From Jacaranda mimosifolia (taxonomy: Eukaryota; Streptophyta; Magnoliopsida; Lamiales; Bignoniaceae), in the NCBI GenBank assembly GCA_018894105.1, contig CM032128.1, positions 20,007,001-20,071,000 of the forward strand: a stretch of 64,000 nt of DNA, in the 5' to 3' direction. Positions 23,601-35,145 of the stretch are shown piece after piece. The stretch's first letter is position 1. Each line of letters starts with the position of its first letter. A model generated the notes under the pieces. That model made no database searches and was not told the DNA's origin. It saw nothing but the letters and a program-made list of their open reading frames with translations. Made by a program: the position numbers and the translations under genes.

Positions 23601-24196
23601 ATGTATGTCGTAACTAATCTAATCCCGATGAGAGTCATTGAAAAGCCGTGAAAACAATCCTTAAGTACTTAAGAAGAACTAAGGACTTGTTTCTTGTATA
23701 TGGTAATGCAGAATTGAAACTTACGAGATTTTCATTTCCAATCCAATGAAAATGACCTAAAATCCACTTTTGAATTTATATTTTACCTTAATAGCAACGC
23801 GGTGAGTTGGAAGAGTTCCAGAAAAGATACCATGGTCTATTCCACCACTGAGGCGGAATATATTGCGGCGTCAAACACCTTAAAGAAAGGAGTTTGGATG
23901 AAAAACTCCATCTAATAGTTGGATGTGGTGCTTAGCGTGCAAGAGCTTGTAGTTGTCTATTGTGACAACAATAGAGCCATTATGCAAGCAATGAATCTGA
24001 GATCTCATCAGTGATCTAAACATAAATAAATGCGTTATCAATTGATCTATGAGATCATTGATAGAGGAAACATACAAGTGGATAAAGTTGCCTCAAAAAA
24101 GAATATAGCAAATCGACTATCTAAATCCCTATAAGCAAAAGGGTGTTTTAGACATCTTGAGAAGACGGGTTTGAAGGCTATAGGGAATTAGCTTTA
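23601..24196 (+). pseudogene. Copia-X 1 RNase H
   Basis: Fragments AVSWKSSRKDT, TTEAEYIAAS (about 23790-23870) and VVYCDNNRAIMQA (about 23945-23985) match Ty1-copia RNase H with its conserved E and D residues, ending near the stop at 24194-24196, just before the polypurine tract. A frameshift near 23735 and stops are present. Confidence 0.8.
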
Positions 24197-24211
24197 GGGC
24201 AAGTGGGAGAT
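24197..24211 (+). other. Copia-X 1 polypurine tract
   Basis: GGGCAAGTGGGAGAT lies immediately before the 3' LTR start TGTTGGAATAG; the same tract precedes the copia-X 2 3' LTR. It is the expected plus-strand primer site. Confidence 0.75.
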
Positions 24212-25377
24212 TGTTGGAATAGTGAATACAAGCCAATTAGATTGGCATGTAAAACTAATCCACTTGTGATGCAATCTTGATTGAACGATATTCACTAAAA
24301 CGGTTATTTCCATCTTATGCATTTATGATTTCTTCACGTGCATTTGGTTGAAGCCCTTAGATCATACAAGACTACGGAACTTGGTCAAGCATATGATGGT
24401 GATCATGGAACAAGTCTCTATGATCATAATTTTAAATATTCCAAGTCATAGAATCTTATGAGACAGGGCATCTAAGATTCAGATAGACTTCCACTAACAA
24501 TATATAAGAGGTTGGATATTATCTCATTTCATGGGCAATCTATGTTAGACATGGATGCATGTTAGTGGGTGCTTGTTAGATAGCAAGTTAATTGAAGGCC
24601 CGTTTGGAGTTTCCATGAGGTAGCCATAGTGGCATGTTGGTAGTGGCAAGTTTTCTAGCTTATGATAGTGTATATAATTAATCATTTGACTTGAGGTTCC
24701 ATAGTAACCTTGTATTAGGTCCTTGTGCTTTGATTTTGCTCCAACCATATATTGGGTCGCCTGGGATTAAGGTTGGGCACAAGCTACCTAAGTATGGAGG
24801 TTGGTGAGTTTCAAGATGGAATTTGTTTCGCATGTCAGTGAAGAACGTGTTACACTCTTATGTATTCTAAGATGATTGATTCCAAGAAATCTTTGTGCAA
24901 GGTGATATAACAATTTGAAATTGGAGTTTTTCAAAGTTGAGGTCATAACGTGGAATCGAACATCAAGAATAGATACATAATTATCGAGGCTATTAGGGAA
25001 TCGGTAAATATCTTGTCCTATGCCTCTTTCGAGAGATAGAAAATGGAAAGACTGTATTTGCACTGCAATCGTAAGCAATAATGGTTTACCCCTCAATTAA
25101 TTCATCCAATTGGTTAGACTCTATAGGCTTGTGCTATACATCGACTATGGAGATTGGGTACTCTTCAATTAATAGAGATTAATTGAAAGAGTGATTCGTT
25201 TAAAAAATTTTAAACTAATCAGAATATTCAATATTCGATAAATCATAAAGAGTTGTGAGCCCATGTCTAATTAATTGGTAAATCTAAAGGGTCACACACA
25301 AAAGCCTAGAAAACTCTCACTTGATTGAAGAAATTATCTAAGGAGTTAGATAATTGAGGTGATCAAGTTTATTGGGG

Positions 25378-25408
<31 letters not shown>

Positions 25409-26419
25409 GTCGGCTAATTATCAATTGGTCACTTTGGTTTAATTAATTTAAGTGTTAAATTAATAAAAATAATTTAAAAAGTTAAATTAAATTAAGGAGT
25501 TAATTTAATTGGTGCCATTTGACAATTTCATTAGTCAAAGTCAACTTAAAGAGTTATGTTGATTTTATTAACTTAAGGAGTTAAGTTAAAGTAATCAAAT
25601 TAAAGAGTTCATTTAATTAGTGAGAGAATATATTTTTGGAGGGAAAATTAAATGGAAGAGTCCATTTAAATTAATGAGTTGGCATTTTAAATTTAAGAAA
25701 TTAAAATTGCAACTTGACTAGCAAATTGGCATCCTATGTGGCATTGTGAGGTGTGCGTGATAGAAGCTTCCCCAAGCTTCGAATCACACTATAAAACCCA
25801 CTCATGGCCCCCCATATGGAGCCTAATTCCAGTCGCATTTTCCTTCTCTTTTGTGTGGTGATCTCATATGTTGAGAGAAATCACTTTTTAGATTTCCTCC
25901 ACAACCTTTCTCTCTCCAATAACTCACACTTTCCTCTTCATCCTTCTTCATCCTCCTCATCTTTCTAGCTGATTGAGAGAGGAATGAGAGTGGTCCTAGG
26001 TGTGTGGACTTTCTTTAGCGGCTTACAATTGAGGAGCTTTGAAGTGGTGGATCAAAATCCTTCAAGGTGGTGATCGGTTTTTGGTGTTTCTAGTGACCTG
26101 CAGTTTTGGCACTTCACTTGCTGTTTTGCAGCCCATTCTAGGTCATCTTGGAGAAGATTTTTCCAGCTAGCATAGCTGGAGTTATTTTCCATGGGAGAGA
26201 AGTTGGAGATCCTTGGAGAAAAAGGCGAATTTCTTGCTTGAAAAGAGTTCCATAGTGAGATCCTCCGAATTACCTTTCCATTTCATGATTAAGGTAACTT
26301 TTCTCCATCTTTTTAATCCAATTTTGGGGCATAAAATAGATCCTTGGACAGAGGATATGTTGGTTAATTTTGCCTATTTTTTCAGTTTATTATGAATCCT
26401 AGCATGTACTCTACCTTCA
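24212..26419 (+). repeat. Copia-X 1 3' LTR
   Basis: Starts TGTTGGAATAGTG, ends CCTTCA, and is followed by target duplication ACATC. It parallels the 5' LTR throughout. Its GA run at 25379-25402 is longer than in the 5' LTR (about 17694), a post-insertion microsatellite difference. Confidence 0.92.
25790..25796 (+). promoter_or_regulatory. LTR TATA box, copia-X 1 3' LTR
   Basis: TATAAAA at the position equivalent to 18102, followed by a diverged GGCC...CCATATGG box. Confidence 0.6.
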
Positions 26420-26880
26420 ACATCCATTGACCATTAGAGATTTCAAAATATTAAAAATTCAATGCCTTAGCATCTAGATTAAAAACACCTATAGCCTCCC
26501 TCAAATTCATCATCTAAAAGAATGACGCCTACACTTTTTTCTCTTTCCTTTCAATCCTTAAAAGCATTCCCTTTACGACAATGTTAAGCTAAACATATCC
26601 AATTGAAGTCATAAGATTATGTGTAAATCATGTTACAAAGTCATACCAATTAGTACGTCATGCTATTATGGAAAATATGTTCTTCTCAAACTGCCACAAC
26701 AATCAATCCACAAGAGGAAAATGAAAATAGTATCAGAATGAAATCAAAGTAAAATTGAATTTTGTTCTTTCGCATGGTAGCACTAGACAATTATCCAACT
26801 GAACACGTATCTCTACTATCAAAATTGTTATACATATATACAAGTAAACATATATACACTAAGTAAACCCATCAAAACCC

Positions 26881-26901
26881 ATATATATATATATATATAT
26901 A
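26881..26901 (+). repeat. (AT)n microsatellite
   Basis: Ten AT dinucleotides within gypsy LTR-1. Confidence 0.9.
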
Positions 26902-27360
26902 CAAATTCTCATACACTACTAAAGTCCATATATATGTGTATACAAACCCACATACACTATACACAAAAAAAATGGAAACTTACATAAAATATCTCTTACT
27001 TAAAAAAATTATTAATAACAATACAAATAATTGATAGCCCTTCATCAATTTTTTTTTACTCATACAGTAAGCTACAACTGCCATACCTCCAAACATGTAT
27101 GTACATATATGTACCCATATTTCCTCCATTGGAATCCATATGCCGTATATGTGTGTATATTTGCTTTGCTATGTGTGTTAAAACTAGGTTCACCATAGGT
27201 ACATAAATTAGACAACTACACACCAAAAACAAAACTGCAACTTAACAAGTGGACTATACCCAGATATCAGCATTAACAATTCATTAAAATATGTGGGCAT
27301 GTTACCTTTTGTGTCTTGCGTCTATTTCCCAACGCTGGCTCCCCTTCTCTCTTTCTTTCT

Positions 27361-27435
27361 TTTTTTTTTTTTTTTTGTTGAATGGTATGATTAGGGTTTT
27401 GTTTATAAGGATTACACACACACACACACACACAC
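27361..27435 (+). repeat. Poly-T run and (CA)n microsatellite
   Basis: A 16-base T run at 27361-27376 and a CA repeat at 27413-27435, both inside LTR-1. LTR-2 has a comparable T run near 44530 but TA instead of CA repeats. Confidence 0.85.
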
Positions 27436-27829
27436 ATGTATATATGCAAGTAGTTTAATTCAATTAGAACTCTAATTATTTCCTTCTAGGACCAAGATAC
27501 TAATCCTACTTTAGCTCTAGTAGTTTTATTATTATTTCCTAAAGTTTAATAATTCCACTCCTTGTATTAATATAATCTTAATTCGAGTAGAATTATAACT
27601 TATATTCTCCAATTATGAAATATATACATAACATATAAAAATATAGTTATCATTATTGATCATGAGAAAATTAATTTTAATTTTTCTAGTTTCTAAAGAG
27701 ATCTATTTTATGCCTTACTATGAATTTAATTAATACATTAAAGTAATTAATTAAATACGATATAAAATTCTAAGGCATTATATCACACCCTCCTAAAGGA
27801 ATTTGGTCCCTAAATTTTAACCTGAGCTA

Positions 27830-28285
27830 GCAAAAAGTTTTGGATGATGTTTTCGCATTTCCTCCCCACTTTCCTGCATCACCTCCTCTATTTTATGGTT
27901 CCTCCAGAGAATCTTTACTGGCGGGATCTCTTTAGTGCACAGGTTTTGTATTTTTTGATCTAAAATTTGGACTGGTCTCTCTTTGTACGTCAGATTCTTT
28001 TTAAGCGATAGATCCTCGTACTTAATAATATACGAGGGGTTTAGGTAATACTTCTTTAATTGTGATACGCGGAAGACATTATGTATCCTCGTAAAGTTCG
28101 ATTGCTCTAATCTTCTCCACTATTTCAAATGGGCCAATATATCAAGCACTTAACTTTCCTCATTTCCCAATCCTCACAAGTCCTTCTCTAAGTGACACCT
28201 TAAAGAGTACCATATGACTAACACTGAATTTCAAGTATCTTCTATCATCTGCATAGCTCTAATTCATGAATAGGGTAGTTCTGTT
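27830..28285 (-). pseudogene. Gypsy-B integrase C-terminus and chromodomain-like tail
   Basis: The minus strand reads SYADDRR, then KVSLREGLVRIGK, YIGPFEIVEKI (about 28270-28120) and a C-terminal part with EIPPVKILWRNH (about 27930-27890). These match the integrase C-terminus and the chromodomain-like tail of plant chromoviruses. RNase H sequence ends near 28290 and this region begins at once, marking a deletion of the rest of RNase H and the integrase core. Confidence 0.7.
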
Positions 28286-29000
28286 TCTATAATAGGCTAT
28301 TACCTTATCATTTTGTATCAATACATATCCTAAGCTTTGTTTAGAAGCATCGATTGATACAACAAAGTTTCGGCACCCTCAGTCAGCTCTAATATTGGTG
28401 CCAACATTAATATTTCTCTTAAGCTATGGAAAACTAAGTTCATATTTATCAGTCCACTTAAGTGGTGTCTTCTCTGAGTTAGTCCAGATAAAGAGGCTAT
28501 TATTTTGAAAAAGTTTTGCACAAATCTTCTTTAACAACATGCCAACCCCAGAAACTTCTCACCTTAATCACCATCCCCAGCCTCTTCCATTTCAGTATAT
28601 TTGGATAAGTCATCCTAGATCCCATCTCTACAAATGGTATAATCCAAAAATGCTACATCAAGCTAGAATATGTTGTTAAAGAGTCTATAGTACTATCCTC
28701 AAGTGTTCCTCGTAAGCTTTTTTCATTTTTTTGAATAAACCAAAACATCATCAATGAAAACAACTATAAGTTAATCTAAATATGGCTTAAACACACAGTA
28801 CATTAAATCCATAAATGGGATAGGTGCATTAGTCAACCTAAATGGCATTACCACAAACTCAAAATGACCATGTCAAGAGTTCAGTGAGATATTAGGTATA
28901 TTTTCCTCTCTAATCTTTAGCTGATTGTACCATTATTAAAGACCCTATTTTAAATAAACTCGAGATCCTTGCAATTGATCAAAAGTTCCTCTATTCTAGG
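28286..29000 (-). pseudogene. Gypsy-B reverse transcriptase and RNase H start
   Basis: Minus-strand motifs in order: [20 protein letters not shown] (about 28865-28805), VVFIDDVLVYSKK (about 28770-28735) with both catalytic aspartates, a linker with FIWTNS and KWTDKYELSF (about 28495-28435), and FVVSIDASKQSLGYVLIQND (about 28365-28300), the RNase H start with its first Asp. Stops lie between the motifs. The RT-RNase H order identifies Ty3-gypsy. Confidence 0.85.
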
Positions 29001-29419
29001 CAAGGGGTGGTAATTCTTAATTGCAGCATTATTCAAGCCTCAGTAATCTATACACATTCTCAAAGTCTCATCCTTTGTATTCACGACAAGCACCAAGGCT
29101 CCCCAAGGGATGAAGTTGGCCGAATAAACCGACTTTCGAGTAGTTCTTGCAGCTAGACCTTAAGTTTCTTAAGTTATACATGTGCCATCTTATATGGTGC
29201 CTTCGATATTGGGATTATTCCTAGAAGAATCACAATGGCAAATTCCACTTCATGATTTGGGGGGTAGTGAAGTAATTCCTTAAAGAAAACATTAAGAAAA
29301 TTCGCGAGTATTGGGTCTTCATCGATCTTAATCTTGTCCTTAGGTTTACTAATCAGGTAGGTTAAGTATCATGTCTCATCTCATCTAGCACCTTTCTAGC
29401 CGAATTGTTGAAATCAAAG

Positions 29420-29650
29420 TCACTCCAATTGGCTTTTGTTCCCAATTAATTCAGTTATCGAATTCTTTTGGGATCATATAAACTAACCACTTTGGAACAA
29501 AAATCAAGTTGTGCATGGTGTTTAGATAACCAATTCATTCCCTAGTTAATATCAAAGCATTCCTTGGGTAGAAAGGTTAAGTCAATAAGAAAATCTCCAC
29601 CACCTATATAAATATCACAAGCCCAAATCAGTAAGAAAGAAAAATATCAA
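29420..29650 (-). pseudogene. Gypsy-B protease region
   Basis: Minus-strand reading gives CDIYIGGGDFLIDLTFLP followed by GMNWLSKHHAQLDF, the same retropepsin segment as in gypsy-A (where GMDWL is retained). The change of D to N and an in-frame stop before G indicate decay. No gag ORF lies between this and the primer-binding site. Confidence 0.75.
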
Positions 29651-29960
29651 AGTCTTCTAAGCAGTAGACTTAAAGAAAGATGGCTAAGGATTCACAATTT
29701 TTAAGAAGAGAGAAAACTATTAGGCTCTAGAGCGTTTTCAATCCAAGACTCATAATATGTTATAATTCTAATGTCAAGTACCAAAAGTGTTCAATCGTAT
29801 CAATTGACACACCTAATAACAATCCCTCACAACCTCAACATTAAACAAAATTCGATTAATCATTTAATGGCCAAACCTAAATACTTAAATAAATTCCTAA
29901 GAGTTCTATGACCAAATTCCACAATCCAAAAATCTTATCCCAACATAGCCTAACTTCAAA

Positions 29961-29981
29961 ATCTAGGCTTTGATACCACTC
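29961..29981 (-). other. Primer-binding site of gypsy-B
   Basis: Reverse complement contains GTGGTATCAAAGCCTAG next to the LTR-2 edge TGTCATACCC at 29982. It corresponds to the gypsy-A site and to the initiator-Met tRNA complement. Confidence 0.75.
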
Positions 29982-30856
29982 TGTCATACCCTAAAACCAA
30001 ACCATGTGGCCTAGTCTCAAGGAGTGAAAAAAAATGGAATCCAAATAAAAGAAGTCACTTATTCAAAATCATAATCTTAAATAAAAGAACTCTAAACATT
30101 CATAATAATTCAAGTAAATTTACTAACATAAAAAACTCAAAATCTCAATACTCTACCTCAACTAAAGTCCACAAAAAGAAACTAATAAGCTAATACAAAA
30201 ATTAATACTAATCTACTGCAAAAGCCCCAAAATAATACTTTAGTTTTGATTCTCATCGAAAGCGGGATCCACCTCTTCACTATGGCTAGGGTTTATATCT
30301 TCTATAAGGAAATTGGAAAAAATATAGAGAAAGTGTGAGTAAAGGACTCAGTAGGTGCCAAGTGTGTACATGCCAAGTCATGAATATAACATAATCATAA
30401 TAAAGCAAAGTTATAAACATTTAAGGAAAACAGTGAAAATCAATTAAACATTATACCATAAAAAGATAAGATTATGCTACCAAATAATTTTTAATAGGCC
30501 AATATTTAAATACAATATTCAAATCAATGTTTGCTGAGTCAGTCAACTTAATGACTCCCACCATAACAGTCTCTTATCACTTCGGGTAAGGCACTACCAC
30601 ACCAAATAGTACCTAAGCCTAGGTCCTTGAAAAATCCTACGAGCCACCTCAGCTACAAACAGCTTCTGTTGTGCGCTAGGGATTAGGCCGTGGGAGCTTG
30701 AAGTACAACTGGCAAGCCCACTGCCACTCGGCAAAGTCCTTCGCACATTCAAACCAAGTTAGATCCAATGTAAGGTATCAATAATAGTAAGTTCAATGAT
30801 AAGAGTTTTGATCATCAAATTTAATTGCTAGTCAAAAGAAAACATGATGATATAAT
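29982..30856 (-). repeat. Gypsy LTR-2, segment 1 (left of copia-X 2)
   Basis: Starts TGTCATACCCTAAAACC and aligns with LTR-1 from 15394 (shared 'gtggcctagtctcaaggag'). Interrupted at ATAAT (30852-30856) by copia-X 2. Confidence 0.85.
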
Positions 30857-33063
30857 TGTTGGCATAGTGCTATGCAGCCAATTAGATTGGCATGTAAACT
30901 ATTTCACTTGTGATACAATCTTGATTAAATGATATTCAAATAATGCCATCTTTATCTTATGCTTATTTTTACTTCACTAGCATTTGGTTGAAGCCCTTAA
31001 AACACACTATGACTACAGTACTTGGTCAGACACTCGGTGGTGATCATGAAATAAGTCTTACGTGATCATGATTTTAAATATTCCAAGTTATTAAATCTTA
31101 AGAGACGGAGCATCTAAGATTTGGATAGACTTGCACTAACGATGCATAAATCCAAGGAGTTGGATATTGCTCCATTTCAAGAGCAATCCATGATAGACAT
31201 AGGTGCATGTTAGTGGGTGTTTGTTAGAAAATAGGTTCACTTAAGACCCACCTGGAGAATCCACTACATACCCGAAGTGGCAAGTCGGTAGTGACAAGTT
31301 CTCCAACATATGGTAATGCTTATAATTAGTCCTTTCACATGAGGATTCATGGTAACCTTGTATTTAGGTCCTCATACTTTGACTTTTCACCAACCACATA
31401 GCAGGTCATCTAGATTGAGATTGGGATGAGCTACTTAGATATGGAGGTTTGTGAGATCTAAAATGGGATCAGTTTCATTGCCGTTGTGAAGGGCGAGTAC
31501 ATCTCTTATTTATTCCATAATGATCGATTCTAAGAAATCCTTGCGCAATGTAGTATGACAATTTGGAGAAACAGTTTTCCAAAGATGAGGTCATAAAGAG
31601 GAATCAAACATTGGGATTAGAAACATAGTTATCGAGACTACTGAGGAGCCGACAAATATCTTGCCATATGCCTCTTTCGGGAGATAAGAAATGGAAGGAC
31701 CATATTTGCACGGCAAGCGTAGAGCTAGAATAGTTCATCAGAGCATATTCATTTCATCCAATTCGTTGGGCTTCATGGGCTTGTTGCTAGTTATCGACTA
31801 TGGAGATTGGATACTCTTTGATTAATGGAGATTAATTGAAAGAGTTATTAGTTTAAAGGAATTTAAACTAATGTGAATATTTCAATATTCAAAATATCAC
31901 AATTAGTTGTGAGCTCATGTCCAATGAATGGATGAACCTAATGGGCCACACACAAAAGCCTAAAGGAAGTTCTACTTGATGGGAGGAATTTTCTAAAGAG
32001 TTAGAAAATTCTCCTACGTAGTTTTGGAGAAGAATCCTATTAACTATTTTTTGGTCATCTTGGCTTAATTAATTTAATTGTTAAATTAATAAAAATAATT
32101 TAAGAAGTTAAATTAGACCAATTAAATTAATGTGACAACTAATTAATCAAGTTAACTTAAAGAGTTAAGTTGACACCTTTTAACATAAAGAGTTAAGTTA
32201 ATTGACTTAAGGAGTTAAGTCAAATCAATTAATTAAATTAAAGAGTTAATTTAATTAAAAAGAGAATTTATTTTTGGAGAAAAATTCAAATGAAGGAGTT
32301 CATTTGAGATTTATTTAGGATTAATTTACACCACATTTCATAAGATGAAATGAAGATACAAATAAAATCCAACTGCATGTGAAATTCACATGCAAGTTGG
32401 TTGCCAAGTTCGCAACTAACCATGGAAGGTGTGGTGCCAACTTGCATCACACTATCCTGCCTATAAATAAGGTGTTGTCCGGCCATATGATGGATACAAC
32501 TCTAGATTCCCTTTTTCCTCCAAAAGTATGACATTCATGTGTTGAAGGCTCACACTCTCCAAACTCTCTTTATCTCCAATTCTCTCATAACGACCCCTTC
32601 CCTCACCTTCAACCTCTCATTATCTACCAAATTTGAGGTTGATTAGAGCTCTCATTGGGTGAGTGGATTATTACATTAGAGGTCCAACATTTGGGGGACT
32701 TGTGCTATTGGTGATCCATTGTTGTCATGCGATTTTGGAAGCTGATTTAAAGGACTTTGGGTGATCTGATTGGAACAAAATTTTTACAGAAACTTCCTTG
32801 GTGTGTTGAGGTGCTCTCTGTAAATGTTGGGAAATTTTGGAGTTGAGGAAGGTGGTCAACTATTGCTGAGTTTCTGTTGTGCGCGATTGCTCATTTGAAG
32901 AGTTCATTGGAGTTATTTTCTTCCTAGCTTTGGATTTATCCTTCAAGGTAATTTTTCTGGATCTAAATCCTCATTAAATGCATGATTAGATCCTTGGAGA
33001 GGGGTAGACAAGTTATATTTAGCCTTTTGTGGTTTTATATTTGGATCATTATCCTACCATTCA
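30857..33063 (+). repeat. Copia-X 2 5' LTR
   Basis: Begins TGTTGGCATAGTGC and ends CCATTCA just before the primer-binding site. It has the family foldback region (about 32140-32265) and a TATA box at 32462. Confidence 0.92.
32462..32469 (+). promoter_or_regulatory. LTR TATA box, copia-X 2 5' LTR
   Basis: TATAAATA followed by GGTGTTGTCCGGCCATATG, the family core-promoter arrangement. Confidence 0.65.
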
Positions 33064-33065
33064 AG

Positions 33066-33076
33066 TGGTATCGGAG
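33066..33076 (+). other. Copia-X 2 primer-binding site
   Basis: TGGTATCGGAG two bases inside the LTR edge, close to the initiator-Met tRNA complement. Confidence 0.8.
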
Positions 33077-35145
33077 TCTAATCTATGCTTTAATTTGAAT
33101 TTTGGTGGATTGATTCATGGGATGAACTGATCCTTATCACCAAATACTTGATTCAATTAATGAATTTGAGTATTTGGTTAAGTCTTTTGAATTTGAGTGA
33201 TTCATACATAATTTATTATAAAAACTTGCTTAAGTCTTTTGAGTTTTTTATAACCTCTCAATAGAAAGAATTCTTATCTATTTATATTTACAAAATCTTG
33301 CATTGTATAAGAAATAAGAAAAACTTCTAGGAAAATTCAGTAGTTAAATCAACTCTTTGCAGTGCAATTTTCATGTCCATTTGGATACAAAAATAACCAT
33401 TATAAGTAATTTAAAATTATAATAATTTATCCTATATGATTGTGAAATAAATAAGACCGAAAAATGCCAAAGAAGTAATTTTGATATTGCCAAAGTTCAA
33501 ATTTTCAAGCTTTATTTTGTTATTTTGTATTTTTACTCCCCAAAAAATTTAAATTTTATTTGTTTAATTCGGATTAGGTCGAGTTGGTTCATGTGGGTTC
33601 GGGTTGTTGTGTGACCCACAATCAAATTTTGGATTGTTCATGTAACCTGAAATTCAACCCAACCTAATCCATTTTCTTCAAGTTCTTATTCGTATCAACC
33701 TTATTAGACCCAAACCTAATTTTTTCGTGTTGAACTCGTGTCGTGTTGAAAATTGCCACCCATATGGATGAGTTTTGGGGCCTTGATATGTGTTATTTTG
33801 TGCTCAAAATCAATTTTAATTCATACTAATTAGATGTACAAATGTTGTGTAAGTTCTCAAAATTATGTTTGCCATTTTTGAATGCTTTTAAAGTCTTGTT
33901 CAAGTTAGTCTTCAATTTAGTGCAAAAACATAATGCATAATTGTTTTGCCTATTTTTGCTAGTTAATTAATTGTTTATGAGATAAGCATTTAATTTGTTG
34001 AATTGAATGTCAATTCTTATTTATTGTTCATTTAATTGTTGAATGGATGGTGAATGTATGGGATGATCATGAGCCTTTAATATGGTTTTATTTGTTTCAA
34101 GTTGTTGAAAAGGGTTGCATTAAATAAGGGCTTGCATGCCTCTTAATTTTTTATCTTATAAATGTTATGAGAATAGCATCACTAGGAGTATGGATTTCTT
34201 TTCTCTTATAATTGTTGCAAGGAGACAAATAAGGCCAAGGGAATTAAGAAGGCATGAAGACCCACGAATGCATAGGATACATTTTTGTAATAGCTAGATT
34301 TAGTCAACCTACTTAAAATCAACTAAGTAGTGCACCTATGTGTCTAAAGTGCACTACTTTGTTAAGGCTCATGGTCATCCCACCCTAGGACCATGCTAGG
34401 CGCACTTCCTTATTTATGCTTTCTTTATCCTATTGATGTATGAGATGAATGGTTAGGATATAGAAAACCTAAACAAGAGAAGATAAAATTGATGAGATCT
34501 TTCCAAGGAAGAAAATCCCTCCACTTAGAGGATTCTAAGTGCTTTCAAAATATTAAGTCAATATGGATACAAATTAAAAAGAGTTTTAATTAACCCATGC
34601 CTTCTACCAATAATATGAGATATGAGAGCTACCAAATTTGCGTGATGTCTCACAAGTTGTGGGTCACCTTCATGGAGGAAAGCTATGCTCACTTACTTAG
34701 CATACAATGCAACTTTGATTTGACATTTCCTATGCATTGTCTCACAATTTGTGGAATGTCATAGTGCGGTTTCGAATCAAAGATTGATTGGCAGGTCTGA
34801 CTTAAGCACCTAGTAGTGTAGATGTCGCACAAGTCGTCGGTTTGCATGAAGAGTGAGGCAAAACATATGAAGAGTTGCGTAAAGATGCAATTAGCAAAAG
34901 TTACTTACCTTACGATTGTTTGTGGATGTCTCATGAGTCATGGGTCCGCTACAAGTCATTTGGGCCTTGATTCTCACTAGGAAATGAGATTTTCCAAATT
35001 CCTTATGAAGGTGAGGAATTTGATAAAATAGTGGGAGAAAAATATGCTTGAAAGTCCATGAAAATGTTTTTTATATCTATATTCAATCACATGCTTATAT
35101 ATATTCTCTTTTTTGCCTTTGTAGATTTTTGAAATCTCAAACCAA
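33077..35145 (+). other. Copia-X 2 untranslated 5' leader
   Basis: Homologous to 18751-20740, with four dyads at 34651, 34743, 34828 and 34932. It has its own inserted segment around 33540-33763 that copia-X 1 lacks; copia-X 1 instead has the GC-rich island at the comparable place. Confidence 0.65.
33560..33763. mobile_element. Possible truncated hAT-like MITE in the leader
   Basis: The right end ...CGTGTTGAAAATTGCCACCC resembles the terminus of plant hAT MITEs (complement GGGTGGCAATTTTCAACACG), and the interior has GGGTTCGGGTTG and CAACCCAACC words. I could not find a matching left terminus or an 8-bp duplication, so it may be truncated. Confidence 0.35.

Larger units (their letters stand above)
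16566..26419 (+). mobile_element. Copia-X 1: near-complete Ty1-copia retrotransposon (9.85 kb)
   Basis: Two long direct repeats (16566-18736 and 24212-26419) bound an internal region with primer-binding site, 2-kb leader, gag, protease, integrase, RT, RNase H and polypurine tract. Integrase precedes RT, the Ty1-copia order. The element is flanked by ACATC on both sides, and a related empty site (tccattatcctc near 41548) exists in LTR-2, confirming the boundaries. Pol is full of stops and has an internal deletion in protease, so it is inactive. Confidence 0.93.
26420..27787 (-). repeat. Gypsy LTR-1, segment 2 (right of copia-X 1)
   Basis: Continues LTR-1 after the duplicated ACATC. It ends ...GGCATTATATCACA at about 27787, which on the minus strand is the LTR start TGTGATATAATGCC preceded by the purine tract AGGAGGG. 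Includes TA, T and CA simple repeats. The matching stretch in LTR-2 is 41547-45120 minus the gag-only element. LTR-1 is about 2.5 kb without the copia insertion. Confidence 0.82.
27788..29981 (-). mobile_element. Gypsy-B: internally deleted chromovirus-like Ty3-gypsy
   Basis: On the minus strand, from the primer-binding site at about 29981: a leader of about 330 bases, protease, RT, start of RNase H, then directly the integrase C-terminal region and a chromodomain-like tail, then the purine tract next to LTR-1. Gag is absent and the integrase core is absent. The left neighbour LTR-1 and right neighbour LTR-2 are of the same family, so this is a short LTR-flanked derivative. It could move only with proteins supplied by another element. 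Confidence 0.8.

Noticed and set aside
26881..27435. Direct repeats resembling a CRISPR or satellite array
   Set aside because: They are AT, T and CA simple repeats inside a gypsy LTR, with no spacer structure.
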